From assembly GCA_910585905.1 (NCBI GenBank), contig CAJUID010000005.1, forward strand, positions 1-64,000: a DNA stretch of 64,000 nucleotides, written 5' to 3'. Shown one piece after another: positions 36,472 through 44,635 of this stretch; the first letter of the stretch is position 1; each line of letters starts with the position of its first letter. The DNA is from an uncultured Lachnospiraceae bacterium. Its GTDB lineage: Bacteria; Bacillota; Clostridia; Lachnospirales; Lachnospiraceae. Below the pieces are notes generated by a model. That model was not told the origin of the DNA. It ran no database searches and saw only the letters and a program-made list of their open reading frames with translations. The position numbers and the translations under genes are program-made.

Positions 36472-37575
36472 TTAAGCAGAAAAATCCCGGATTGTTTTCA
36501 GTGCAGGCAATGCATTGCCATCAAAATCAAACAGCGCTTGATTTGCCCACTCATTTCCGCCCGGACCTGCTTCCTTTGTATAGGCAAGGGCAGCATCGTT
36601 TGCCCAGCCACAGCCAGGCACCGGAATCCAGCCGGGCTCCCAGTAAAAAAATCCACGTCCGCCAGGAACAGAAGCAATCCTCCCCATAACATCTTGCATA
36701 AAATCTGCCTGCCCAGCCCTCGTCATTGGATACTGTAATTTTTCTACAAGACCCGGTTTCGTTGCCATCCCTTTCCTCTGATCTGGTGCAAGCTTTTCAT
36801 ACTCCGCATAACTCTCCATTGTAAATCCCATAGAAACCTCTGCCACAATTAATTCCCTATGGTAACGCTTGGCCATATCCCGCATATTAAATTCCAGTTC
36901 ATCCAGCGTCCCATGCCAAAACGGATAATAGGACAACCCAATCACCTGAAAATCTTTCTCTCTTTTTGTAAATTCCCCAAACCATTCTCGGTACAATTCG
37001 TTATTCCCCCCATTATCCAGGTGGATCATAATCGGAACATTCTTATCTACCGCCCTGACTCCACGGATTCCCGCACTAATATAACATGCAATCGTATCAT
37101 ATGCAGGTTTCTTGCCAGTCGGCCACAAAAGACCATTCGTCAGCTCATTGCCTACCTGAACCATAGTTGGCGCTGCACCGCTCTCCAAAAGCTTCTCCAA
37201 AACCTCCTTTGTAAATTCGAAAACTGCCCGTTCTAACTCCTCTTTATTATAATCCTTCCACGCCTTTGGCACAACCTGTTTTCCAGGATCCGCCCAAAAA
37301 TCACTGTAGTGAATATCCAGCAAAAATCCCATATCAAGCTCTAATGCGCGCTTTGCCATAATAATTGTCTTATCTAAGTCATTTGTACCCGCACCGTAGG
37401 GAGTCCCGTCGTCAGAATACGGATGATTCCAGAGACGCAGACGGACATAATTTGTACCATAACTCTTTAAAATCTGTAACAGATCCCTCTCCTCGCCGTG
37501 ATCAAAATAGCGCGCACCGCATGCTTCCTCCTCCAACAGTGTTGAAATATCCATGCCTTTTATAAACTCTGCCAT
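36472..37575 (-). CDS. GH53 arabinogalactan endo-beta-1,4-galactanase, intracellular
   Basis: The 367-aa protein is a single GH53 catalytic domain: FIKGMDISTLLEEE at the start, NYVRLRLWNHPY, LLDIHYSDFWADPGKQ, MVQVGNELTNGLLWP (acid/base Glu) and LIVAEVSMGFT (nucleophile Glu). It cleaves beta-1,4-galactan or galacto-oligosaccharides. There is no signal peptide, unlike secreted homologues, so it should act inside the cell on imported oligosaccharides. The ATG at 37575 is chosen because GAGGAGG lies just upstream. It sits directly before galT, galK and galE, which process the released galactose. Confidence 0.92.
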   Translation of the reverse strand: MAEFIKGMDISTLLEEEACGARYFDHGEERDLLQILKSYGTNYVRLRLWNHPYSDDGTPYGAGTNDLDKTIIMAKRALELDMGFLLDIHYSDFWADPGKQVVPKAWKDYNKEELERAVFEFTKEVLEKLLESGAAPTMVQVGNELTNGLLWPTGKKPAYDTIACYISAGIRGVRAVDKNVPIMIHLDNGGNNELYREWFGEFTKREKDFQVIGLSYYPFWHGTLDELEFNMRDMAKRYHRELIVAEVSMGFTMESYAEYEKLAPDQRKGMATKPGLVEKLQYPMTRAGQADFMQDVMGRIASVPGGRGFFYWEPGWIPVPGCGWANDAALAYTKEAGPGGNEWANQALFDFDGNALPALKTIRDFSA

Positions 37576-37595
37576 CCGCTGCCTCCTCATAGTTA

Positions 37596-37808
37596 TTAAT
37601 CAAAATCTGTAATGCGCTCTAACATTTTGCGGTAACGGAACCGTATCATCTCATTTTTTTGCAATACATCTTCCTCACTGCCGGTATATTGGCAGCGCAT
37701 ACAATAATATTCCTTTTTATCTTTATCATAAAACATATCAATATCCAAGTCTCGCATAAAACAGGATGGACACCTAAAGTTTAATTTGCCTTTTCCAGAT
37801 TGAGCCAT
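37596..37808 (-). CDS. Small zinc-ribbon protein
   Basis: This 70-aa protein has two CxxC knuckles, FRCPSCFM and YYCMRCQYTG, spaced as in a zinc ribbon, with a basic C-terminus. AAGGAGG lies 10 nt before the ATG. The gene overlaps the end of the 613-aa gene by 28 bp and precedes the GH53 gene by 20 bp, so it is an integral member of the galactan operon. Similar small proteins have no assigned role that I can name. It might bind nucleic acid or stabilise a partner protein. Confidence 0.8.
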   Translation of the reverse strand: MAQSGKGKLNFRCPSCFMRDLDIDMFYDKDKKEYYCMRCQYTGSEEDVLQKNEMIRFRYRKMLERITDFD

Positions 37809-39622
37809 GTTGAATATACCTCCTTATCACTAATTTTCTTTTGATAACCGATAGTAAACATTGGTGAAAATGCATAACCTTCCCGAATATAGCCTTCTGC
37901 ATCTGCTGCATCCGTACTTATTGATACTTTTGTCTCAATAGCCGGAATCACAGCCGATGCACTCTTTGCGCCAGTCATAGATTCCTCACGGCACTTATAT
38001 TCATACGCAAGCGCCTTAGATTCCCCATCCTTGTCAAGACAAAGCGTAATCCCTGTCATATCCTCCGGGTACTCTGTGGTGCCATAACATGCAACCATAT
38101 ATTCATTGATTATCACATCTGCATTCGGATTCGTCATGTCCAAAACATTCCTCTCTATTTTGATACGGGAAGCCCCTTCCTCAAAATAAAGCTTTGTCTG
38201 TATCTTTACCGTAAGATCAAAAAACTCAATATCCACTGGATCCAGAGTCAGGATTCTAGTATTGCCCTCCTGTGAGAATACAGCATGTGTGCGGCACAGG
38301 CACAAGTCAACCTCCTCGCCCTGATAACAGACCTTAGCACTGCGGACTGTTCCTTCCCCGGCATAATGCGTAAAATATCCGGCACGGTATTTCTCTTGAA
38401 TCAGGAACGGGTACGAAGCATCCTGAACATGCTTTGTCCCGATGCCAACTTCCCAGCGAAGCTTAGCTGCATATGGCCTTAGGTCTACAATCGCACCTCC
38501 CTGGTCCATATTAACACAGGCCCTCATATATGGGTCTGCGTACCAGAAAAGCTGTTTATCCGACCCATATAAAATATCCTTCCACAGTGCACATTCTGGC
38601 TCTGTATATGACTTATTCGCACGGTAATAATCCGCAAACTCTGCCATTGTCATATCAACCAGCTTGCCCTCCTCCTTTAACTTGCCATAGTAAGCCATGC
38701 CATCCTCATATGACTTTGCAAGCAGTTCATAAGGAGCCTCCCAGCGCCCCATTTTATTCAGCCAGCCAGGACCTACAAACATCATATTGTATGCATAACC
38801 ATTATTATATTTCTCCAGATGGCGGTATTGGTCAATCAGATTATAAAGATAAGGATATTCCCATGTCTTGCTGTCATAAATCATACCTCTAAGGACATTC
38901 TGCGGGTGTGTCCCAAAGTTTGAACCATTCCCGTCATAACATGCCAGCAAATCACGAGAAAGGTGCGGTATCGCCACAATACCACTATCTTCCTCCTCAT
39001 TTGCCGCAGGTGCGTGTGTATTCTGTTTTGAAGGAATCCACGGATTCCATGGGCCTCCGTCAAACAGTGTATACCATGAGTTATTGCAGGTATGGTACGC
39101 CTTTGGCCCCTCCTCCCAGCAAGTTGCAACAGCGCATTTCACCATCGGATATTTCTCTTTAATATAGTTTGTCAAATCCGCATCCATGTAATATGAGCCT
39201 GTTGATTCTGGATAAAAGCCAAAGATATCATGAAATTTTTCAAAAACATCATCTACAATGCTTTTTTTATCTTCCATCGAAAACATCCAGATACAGAAAT
39301 CCTTTGTCTTGTATTTTTCCCGAAACTCTTTACATGGAAGCCCCAGCAAAGAAAGTGCAATCTCATCCCCATACTTTTCATGGTGCTCTTTTGCAAGTTC
39401 TACTGCCTCCTCGTTAAATAGGCTCGCATATGTCATCTGAATCGTAACTTTCAAATGATTCTTATGTGCTGTTTCCTGCTGGAACTTAAAAATATCCAGA
39501 GATTCCGTAAGCAGTGCTTTTCTCCCGATATCTTCCGCCTTGCCCTGGCCAGTCACTTTTTCTGCGTACTCTGGAACCATTTCCGGGCGGTGGATAATAT
39601 TAACAACAAATGTATTGTCCAT
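37781..39622 (-). CDS. Uncharacterised 613-aa protein, first gene of the galactan operon
   Basis: No signal peptide and no membrane segment, so it is cytoplasmic. The N-terminal half has a barrel-like look with acidic and aromatic motifs (NIIHRPEMVPEY, ALSLLGLPCKEF, GFYPESTGSYYMDAD, LFDGGPWNPWIPSKQNTH). The C-terminal half is beta-rich (WEVGIGTKHVQDASYPF, RIKIERNVLDM). This layout resembles deacetylase/GH57-like hydrolases with a beta-sandwich, but I cannot assign a family with confidence. Being first in the operon with endo-galactanase and the Leloir genes, it is a good candidate for a glycosidase or phosphorylase acting on galacto-oligosaccharides (inference). AAAAGGAG precedes the ATG by 9 nt. 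Confidence 0.75.
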   Translation of the reverse strand: MDNTFVVNIIHRPEMVPEYAEKVTGQGKAEDIGRKALLTESLDIFKFQQETAHKNHLKVTIQMTYASLFNEEAVELAKEHHEKYGDEIALSLLGLPCKEFREKYKTKDFCIWMFSMEDKKSIVDDVFEKFHDIFGFYPESTGSYYMDADLTNYIKEKYPMVKCAVATCWEEGPKAYHTCNNSWYTLFDGGPWNPWIPSKQNTHAPAANEEEDSGIVAIPHLSRDLLACYDGNGSNFGTHPQNVLRGMIYDSKTWEYPYLYNLIDQYRHLEKYNNGYAYNMMFVGPGWLNKMGRWEAPYELLAKSYEDGMAYYGKLKEEGKLVDMTMAEFADYYRANKSYTEPECALWKDILYGSDKQLFWYADPYMRACVNMDQGGAIVDLRPYAAKLRWEVGIGTKHVQDASYPFLIQEKYRAGYFTHYAGEGTVRSAKVCYQGEEVDLCLCRTHAVFSQEGNTRILTLDPVDIEFFDLTVKIQTKLYFEEGASRIKIERNVLDMTNPNADVIINEYMVACYGTTEYPEDMTGITLCLDKDGESKALAYEYKCREESMTGAKSASAVIPAIETKVSISTDAADAEGYIREGYAFSPMFTIGYQKKISDKEVYSTWLNLEKAN

Positions 39623-39655
39623 TCTTACATACTCCTTTTACTTTTTTTATTTTGT

Positions 39656-39667
39656 GCAATCGGTTGC
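39656..39667 (-). promoter_or_regulatory. LacI/CcpA-type operator in the galactan promoter
   Basis: Near-palindrome GCAACCGATTGC, placed about 11-22 bp downstream of the -10 box. It also matches the cre consensus TGNAANCGNTNNCA at 13 of 14 positions. It could bind the LacI-type protein encoded 1.2 kb away, or CcpA. Confidence 0.65.
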
Positions 39668-39678
39668 TCTATAATTTC

Positions 39679-39707
39679 AGTATAAGGAACAAATCTTTGT
39701 TTGTCAA
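39679..39707 (-). promoter_or_regulatory. Promoter of the galactan-gal operon
   Basis: Minus-strand TTGACA (39702-39707), 17-bp spacer and TATACT (39679-39684). The spacer is filled by the palindrome AACAAATCTTTGTT (39688-39701), a possible second operator. Confidence 0.8.
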
Positions 39708-39837
39708 TGCATTATCTTATAAAATACCATGAAATTTTTATGCATTTTATCCAGAATTTGCGCAACATAACGCGCAACACTTCGCACTAAAAGCTCGTTA
39801 TACCAGAACCTTTCCAATAGTTGTAAAACTCTCTGTG

Positions 39838-40085
39838 TCAGTATATAATGATGCTAGTGATAAAAAAGATGGCAAGGCATGCCGGCACATAGTTTATAAC
39901 AATAGGTTTGCTTGCAAAACCTACAATCCTATATGCCTCTGGCTTGGCCATCCCAACACCAACCATAACGTTCGCTTAGGAGAATACTGCGAAAAACCTC
40001 ATTAATATGCAAATCCCTCCACAAAGTGAACAGGCTTCGCCATGGCTATTTGCGCCGGGAACATCACAAATAAGCCCTTATCTGA
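39838..40085 (-). pseudogene. Remnant of a permease gene
   Basis: On the minus strand a frame ending at 39838 encodes ANVMVGVGMAKPEAYRIVG and then a hydrophobic C-terminal helix (CLAIFFITSIIIY). A stop codon interrupts it at 39976-39978. A second frame further upstream encodes SDKGLFVMFPAQIAMAKP before another stop at 40002-40004. The pieces look like the end of a membrane transporter that has decayed. Family not identified. Confidence 0.5.
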
Positions 40086-40158
40086 CAAAAGAAACTGCAT
40101 TTATTGATCTTTCTTGCAGTTCCTCGGACAAAATACGTTCTCAGAATGGAGGATTTCT

Positions 40159-40758
40159 ATGAATGAATTAGAAAAATGTATGGCAGGGGAATATTATGAC
40201 TGCCACGATAAGATATTTTTAGATTTCAAGGCTCACGCAAGAGATCGGTTAAGAGAATATAATGCCCTTGCCTATGAACAGAAAGAAAAAAAGAGAGATG
40301 TCTTAAAACAATTATTTGGGGCGATTGGCACAAATGTATCTGTTGGACAGCCTTTCATCTGCGATTATGGAAGAAATATTTATTTAGGGAACAATGTATC
40401 TGTAAACATGAACTGTACATTTGTTGACTGTAATAAAATAACAATTGGCAACAACGTACTAATCGCTTCCAATGTGCAGCTCTATACATCAACGCACCCT
40501 GTTGAACAATCAGAAAGGCTCACCCCAGATTGGAATCCCGAAACAGGACAATATTTTTGCCGTACCTATGCATTGCCAATTGAAATCGGTGATGGCTGCT
40601 GGCTTGGCGGCGGGGTCATTGTTCTTCCAGGAGTGACAATAGGAAATGGCTCCGTAATAGGCGCTGGAAGCGTTGTTACAAAGGACATACCAGAAAATTC
40701 ACTTGCAGTTGGAAACCCATGCCGTGTAATCCGAAAAATCAATGAAGGAATTGTATAA
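40159..40758 (+). CDS. Maltose/galactoside O-acetyltransferase-like protein
   Basis: This 199-aa left-handed beta-helix acetyltransferase of the Maa/LacA type has an N-terminal cap (KCMAGEYYDCHD), hexapeptide repeats (YLGNNVSVNMNCTFVDCNKI) and the conserved end GNPCRVIRKI. It transfers acetyl from acetyl-CoA to sugars. The ATG at 40159 has GGAGG 6 nt upstream. Its place beside the galactan locus suggests a galactoside acceptor, as for LacA, but this is inference. Confidence 0.88.
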   Translation: MNELEKCMAGEYYDCHDKIFLDFKAHARDRLREYNALAYEQKEKKRDVLKQLFGAIGTNVSVGQPFICDYGRNIYLGNNVSVNMNCTFVDCNKITIGNNVLIASNVQLYTSTHPVEQSERLTPDWNPETGQYFCRTYALPIEIGDGCWLGGGVIVLPGVTIGNGSVIGAGSVVTKDIPENSLAVGNPCRVIRKINEGIV

Positions 40759-40825
40759 ATATATCAAAATAGTTGCATTTGATGGTGAATGTGTTGGAAA
40801 AAGAGAATCCCCGCCATGTAGGCTG

Positions 40826-41893
40826 CTATTGTGTTGAACCCTTTAACACCACTTCATATCCAAGCAGCACCTTTTTTTGTACTTCTTTTCCCGCCAGATA
40901 ATCAAACAACGTCTTACATGCCACTATCCCAAGTTCCTTTGGGTCATAGTGGAGTGATGTAATCGCTGGCTGATTATTTTCCAACATAATACTGCTGTAA
41001 AATGAAGCCACCTTAAGCTGATCGGGAATGCGAACCCCATCCCGACCAAGCTTTTCTAACACGCTATGGCAGATTCTGTCGTCCGTAGTTATAATACATT
41101 CTGCCCGGTTGCGCAAACAGTTATCCACCGCACGCTCCACCGCACTGTCTGTCTCACAATCCATATAGATCAAATCCTGGTTTACCGGAACCCCCTGCTC
41201 CATCAATCCCATTTCAAACCCTTCACGCCTTGTCAAGTTTACCACATGGTTTGTAGAGCCTCCAATTAACGCTAGACGCCTCACACCCTTCATAATTACA
41301 ATGGCCGTAAGCTCTTTGCACGCTTTTACATGGTCATTGTCTATCTGGATGACTCCATCATCCACTGAACTGCCAATCACAACAAAAGGCATATCACTCT
41401 TCTTTAAAAACTTTATCCCCTCATCTTCCACCAGCGTTCTTCCAAGGATTATCCCATCCACTTTTCGGTTTTTTACAATGCTCTTTAACTGCGAGATGTC
41501 ACGGTCAAAAACCATTGAAATTAATATATCGTAGTCCCCCGAAGCAGCAACCTCGCTGATTCCCATCATGCATCTCTGAAAAAATGGCAGATCCGACACA
41601 TTAGAATCACCAGGCATCACCCAGCCAATATTATAAGTTTTCGATTTGGCAAGTCCCTTCGCCACTACATTAGGTCGATAATGGTTTTCCTTAATATAAT
41701 CTAATACCCGCTTTGTAGTTTCCGCTCCAATCCTGCCCTTGCCTGAAATCGCCCGCGATACCGTAGTTTTAGAAACACCAAGCGCCTCTGCCACATCGCC
41801 AATTGTAATATTGTTCCGTTCTCTCTGAAGCTGCACCGTCGCATTATCAATTGTGGAATCTGCCGTATTTGTATCCTCTTCCTTCAATGCCAT
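40826..41893 (-). CDS. LacI family transcriptional repressor
   Basis: This 355-aa regulator has a Thr/Asn-rich N-terminal extension of about 28 residues. A LacI helix-turn-helix follows (ITIGDVAEALGVSKTTVSRA, hinge RPNVVAKGLAKSK), then a periplasmic-binding-protein-like effector domain. The ATG at 41893 has AAGGAGA 10 nt upstream; an ATG at 41917 has poor spacing. It sits between the galactan operon and the GH43 gene, so it likely controls one or both, with a galactoside as inducer. The nearest matching operator is at 39656. The recognition helix fits operators of the GCAANCGNTTGC type. Confidence 0.88.
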   Translation of the reverse strand: MALKEEDTNTADSTIDNATVQLQRERNNITIGDVAEALGVSKTTVSRAISGKGRIGAETTKRVLDYIKENHYRPNVVAKGLAKSKTYNIGWVMPGDSNVSDLPFFQRCMMGISEVAASGDYDILISMVFDRDISQLKSIVKNRKVDGIILGRTLVEDEGIKFLKKSDMPFVVIGSSVDDGVIQIDNDHVKACKELTAIVIMKGVRRLALIGGSTNHVVNLTRREGFEMGLMEQGVPVNQDLIYMDCETDSAVERAVDNCLRNRAECIITTDDRICHSVLEKLGRDGVRIPDQLKVASFYSSIMLENNQPAITSLHYDPKELGIVACKTLFDYLAGKEVQKKVLLGYEVVLKGSTQ

Positions 41894-42307
41894 AAAGCTG
41901 CATTCTCCTTTTTCCATCCTCTACCAACTCTTAGGAACTGTTCAAAAATTACTTTTAATATTACATGTCTTTTCCTCCGATAGCACCACTCAAAAATTAG
42001 TTACATAGCCCGCTATGCGCCTAATTTTTAAGCGGCACTCTCGAAGAAAAATCCTGCGCACTATTTAAGTTATTTCTTAACAGTTCCTTAATCCGCTTCC
42101 ATCAATTTATCTCTGACTATATTAGCAAGACAAAAAAAATCCGTCAAGCTTTTTCACAGTCAATAAATAGATAATAATTTTCAGTTATCTCTTCTTAAAA
42201 ATGAGGAAAGTCAAATAATTGAATATATGGACAACCGAAGAAATATATGATAAAGTTAGACTATAAAATTCAACATAATAAAGGAAGGTAAAGAAAGGAG
42301 TTTAAGC
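41894..42307. other. Intergenic region upstream of the GH43 gene
   Basis: The first part holds the MITE-like element. The rest (42092-42307) is A+T-rich and ends with AAAGGAG before the GH43 start. A TATAAA at about 42260 is a possible -10, with no clear -35. Confidence 0.4.
41932..42091. repeat. MITE-like element with inverted terminal repeats
   Basis: The left end begins TTAGGAACTGTTCAAAAATT. The right end, read from the opposite strand, begins TTAAGGAACTGTTAAGAAAT. Inside are further complementary arms (AAAAATTAG / CTAATTTTT, CATAG / CTATG), so the whole 160 bp can fold into one long imperfect hairpin. It has no coding capacity. Confidence 0.7.
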
Positions 42308-44569
42308 ATGAAAAAAAGGAGAAGAGAATGGCTGCTCACCTGGCTTGGCATTCTTATGTTGTCCACACTAGCCATTGCAGTTTTGGGGGTACAAAGCACC
42401 TGCGCATTTGCTGCTGCATCAAAAATCAGCAAAGAAAATGCCCTCACCCCATATACCAAAACGGAAGATGGGTACAGCGAGCAAAGCGGCATAACCGTGA
42501 CAACATCGCTTGACAAACCAAAATACAAAAGCGGTGAAACAGCAAATGTAACCGTAGAGGTCAAAAACACAAACAAATATGATGTCTCAGAGGTAAAGGT
42601 AAAATATAAACTTCCAAACAACATCAAACTTACATCTGGCCGCCAGTTTGAGACGATAAAAACACTTGCCGCAAATGAAACAAAACAACTAACACTTACA
42701 GCAACTGTAACAGAGGATCAGAATGCACCGCTGGTCAAAGGAGCATACACACCATATATTGTCGGTGCTATCTGTGCCGCCGTTTTCATTATTGCACTGG
42801 CTGCTTTTTTCATCGCCAAAAAGAAAAAGGGAAAACAAACGCTCTCCATGCTGCTTGTACTTCTTCTGGCAACGAACAGCTTCCTTTACTTCGCACCCAC
42901 AAAAGCGGAAGCCGAAAAAGCAGAAAACAGTGATGCAAAAGAAAAAGGTTCGGAAGATACGTCTGGCACCTCCAAAAAACCAACAACAGAAACCGGAAAT
43001 TATGAAGTTCCTTTGGAACAGTTCTTTTTCAGAACCTCCGTACACGATCCTTCCGTGGTAAAAGATACAAAAACTGGTATGTACTATATATTTGGTTCTC
43101 ATATGGCATTCTCCAAATCAAAAAATCTGATGGAGTGGAATACTTTTGAGACAAATATCCACACGGACTATAGAACACTTTTTAAGGAACCGTGGAATGA
43201 GTGGGCAGGTCCTGCTTCACCAGGCAAAGATTTATCTGGAATGATGTGGGCACCAGATGTCATCTGGAACGAGGCCATGCAGAAATGGTGCATGTATATG
43301 AGTATCAACGGCGACAACTGGGTATCATCCATCTGTCTGCTGACAGCCGACAATATCGAAGGACCATATGAATACAAGGGAGTTGTTGTCTACTCCGGGA
43401 TGAACAACCCAAAAATCAAAGTAGACGAAAAGAAAACAGATATCTATAAAGTATTGGGGGACAACGCTGATTTATCAAGATATACATCAACGGGATTCTC
43501 CTGTATCAACGCCATTGACCCAAATGTCCAGTTTGATGAAAAAGGAGATTTGTATATGACTTATGGCTCCTGGTCCGCAGGTATCTACCAGTTAAAGCTG
43601 GATGTCAAGACCGGGCTCCGTGACTATGGGACAACCTACGAAACAAAGCGTGATGAGTCAGATGCCTACCTCGGAGTAAAAATAGCTGGCGGTTACTACT
43701 GCTCTGGAGAAGCCCCTTATATCTTAAAGACCGGAAAATATTACTACTTATTCTTATCATACGCAGCTCTAGAAGCAGTGGGCGGTTATCAGATGCGTAT
43801 CTACCGCTCTGAAAACATCTCAGGGCCATATGTTGACCAGAACGGCATATCTGCAATCCGTACGAAAGCGGAAGATGTAAAACTAACCAATTATGGACTG
43901 CGTATATTTAGTAGTTATGATATGCATGGCCTATCCAAAGTAGAAGTAGCGCAAGGACATAACTCTGCATTTATAGATGATGATGACAGAATCTATCTTG
44001 TCTACCATACAAGGTTCCAGTCAGAAAGCGGAACAATGGAAATGCATCAGGTAAGGGTACACCAAATGTTTATCAACGAAGATGACTGGCTCGTCGCTGC
44101 GCCATATGAATACTCTGGGGAAACAATATCGGATATTGGATATGCAATGGAAGATATGGCAGGTACCTATGAATTTGTTTACCACGAACCAACAAGCTTT
44201 TATTCTGTAGCTGGTGGAAAACAGTTAGGAATTGTCGGCAAAGGAAGAAAGAGCAATAAACTGCAGCTGCAAAAGGAGATTACAATTGGCAAGCATATCT
44301 CCACTTTATCCGCAGAAGTCAGCTTTGTTCAGACTGCCCCAAACACCATCACACTAAATGAAGACGGCACAGTTACAGGCACATATCGTGGCAAGTGGAC
44401 CTATGACAAAGAAAAAATGTCAATAGACCTCGGCAACGGCTTTGTGTACAAAGGTGTATTTTTAAAACAGGCCGATGAGGACTCACGTGCTATGACCATG
44501 ACGTTTACAGCGGAGGGAAAGAATGTTGCAGTCTGGGGCGTCAAGCCGCCGGAAAACCAAAAGCAGTAG
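42308..44569 (+). CDS. Membrane-anchored GH43 glycosidase with N-terminal Ig-like domain
   Basis: This 753-aa protein has a signal peptide (cleavage about residue 37) and an Ig-like domain (about 60-140). A transmembrane helix at 149-170 is followed by KKKKGK, then a second hydrophobic segment at 179-196 ending APTKAEA. The five-bladed GH43 catalytic domain starts near 240 with Asp247 (SVHDPSVV), Asp404 (NAIDPNVQF) and Glu468 (CSGEAPYIL). A C-terminal beta-barrel/lipocalin-like domain ends the protein (about 640-745). Activity is probably arabinanase or arabinofuranosidase removing side chains of arabinogalactan or arabinan. The first 200 residues look like an anchored protein joined to a second secreted one. 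AAAGGAG precedes the ATG. Confidence 0.88.
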   Translation: MKKRRREWLLTWLGILMLSTLAIAVLGVQSTCAFAAASKISKENALTPYTKTEDGYSEQSGITVTTSLDKPKYKSGETANVTVEVKNTNKYDVSEVKVKYKLPNNIKLTSGRQFETIKTLAANETKQLTLTATVTEDQNAPLVKGAYTPYIVGAICAAVFIIALAAFFIAKKKKGKQTLSMLLVLLLATNSFLYFAPTKAEAEKAENSDAKEKGSEDTSGTSKKPTTETGNYEVPLEQFFFRTSVHDPSVVKDTKTGMYYIFGSHMAFSKSKNLMEWNTFETNIHTDYRTLFKEPWNEWAGPASPGKDLSGMMWAPDVIWNEAMQKWCMYMSINGDNWVSSICLLTADNIEGPYEYKGVVVYSGMNNPKIKVDEKKTDIYKVLGDNADLSRYTSTGFSCINAIDPNVQFDEKGDLYMTYGSWSAGIYQLKLDVKTGLRDYGTTYETKRDESDAYLGVKIAGGYYCSGEAPYILKTGKYYYLFLSYAALEAVGGYQMRIYRSENISGPYVDQNGISAIRTKAEDVKLTNYGLRIFSSYDMHGLSKVEVAQGHNSAFIDDDDRIYLVYHTRFQSESGTMEMHQVRVHQMFINEDDWLVAAPYEYSGETISDIGYAMEDMAGTYEFVYHEPTSFYSVAGGKQLGIVGKGRKSNKLQLQKEITIGKHISTLSAEVSFVQTAPNTITLNEDGTVTGTYRGKWTYDKEKMSIDLGNGFVYKGVFLKQADEDSRAMTMTFTAEGKNVAVWGVKPPENQKQ

Positions 44570-44592
44570 AATATAATATTTCCTCTAACCAA

Positions 44593-44629
44593 AAAAAGTC
44601 GCTGGTACAACAATAACCGGCGACTTTTT
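44593..44629. terminator. Bidirectional terminator between the GH43 and TraX-like genes
   Basis: The arms AAAAAGTCGCTGGT and ACCGGCGACTTTTT form a 14-bp stem with one G-U pair, flanked by A and T runs on the two sides. It serves both convergent genes. Confidence 0.9.
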
Positions 44630-44635
44630 AAATAT

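Noticed and set aside
39625..39630. Start-stop ATGTAA in front of the galactan operon's first gene
   Set aside because: It lies only 1 nt from the Shine-Dalgarno sequence, too close for initiation, and simply falls in the normal 9-nt spacer.
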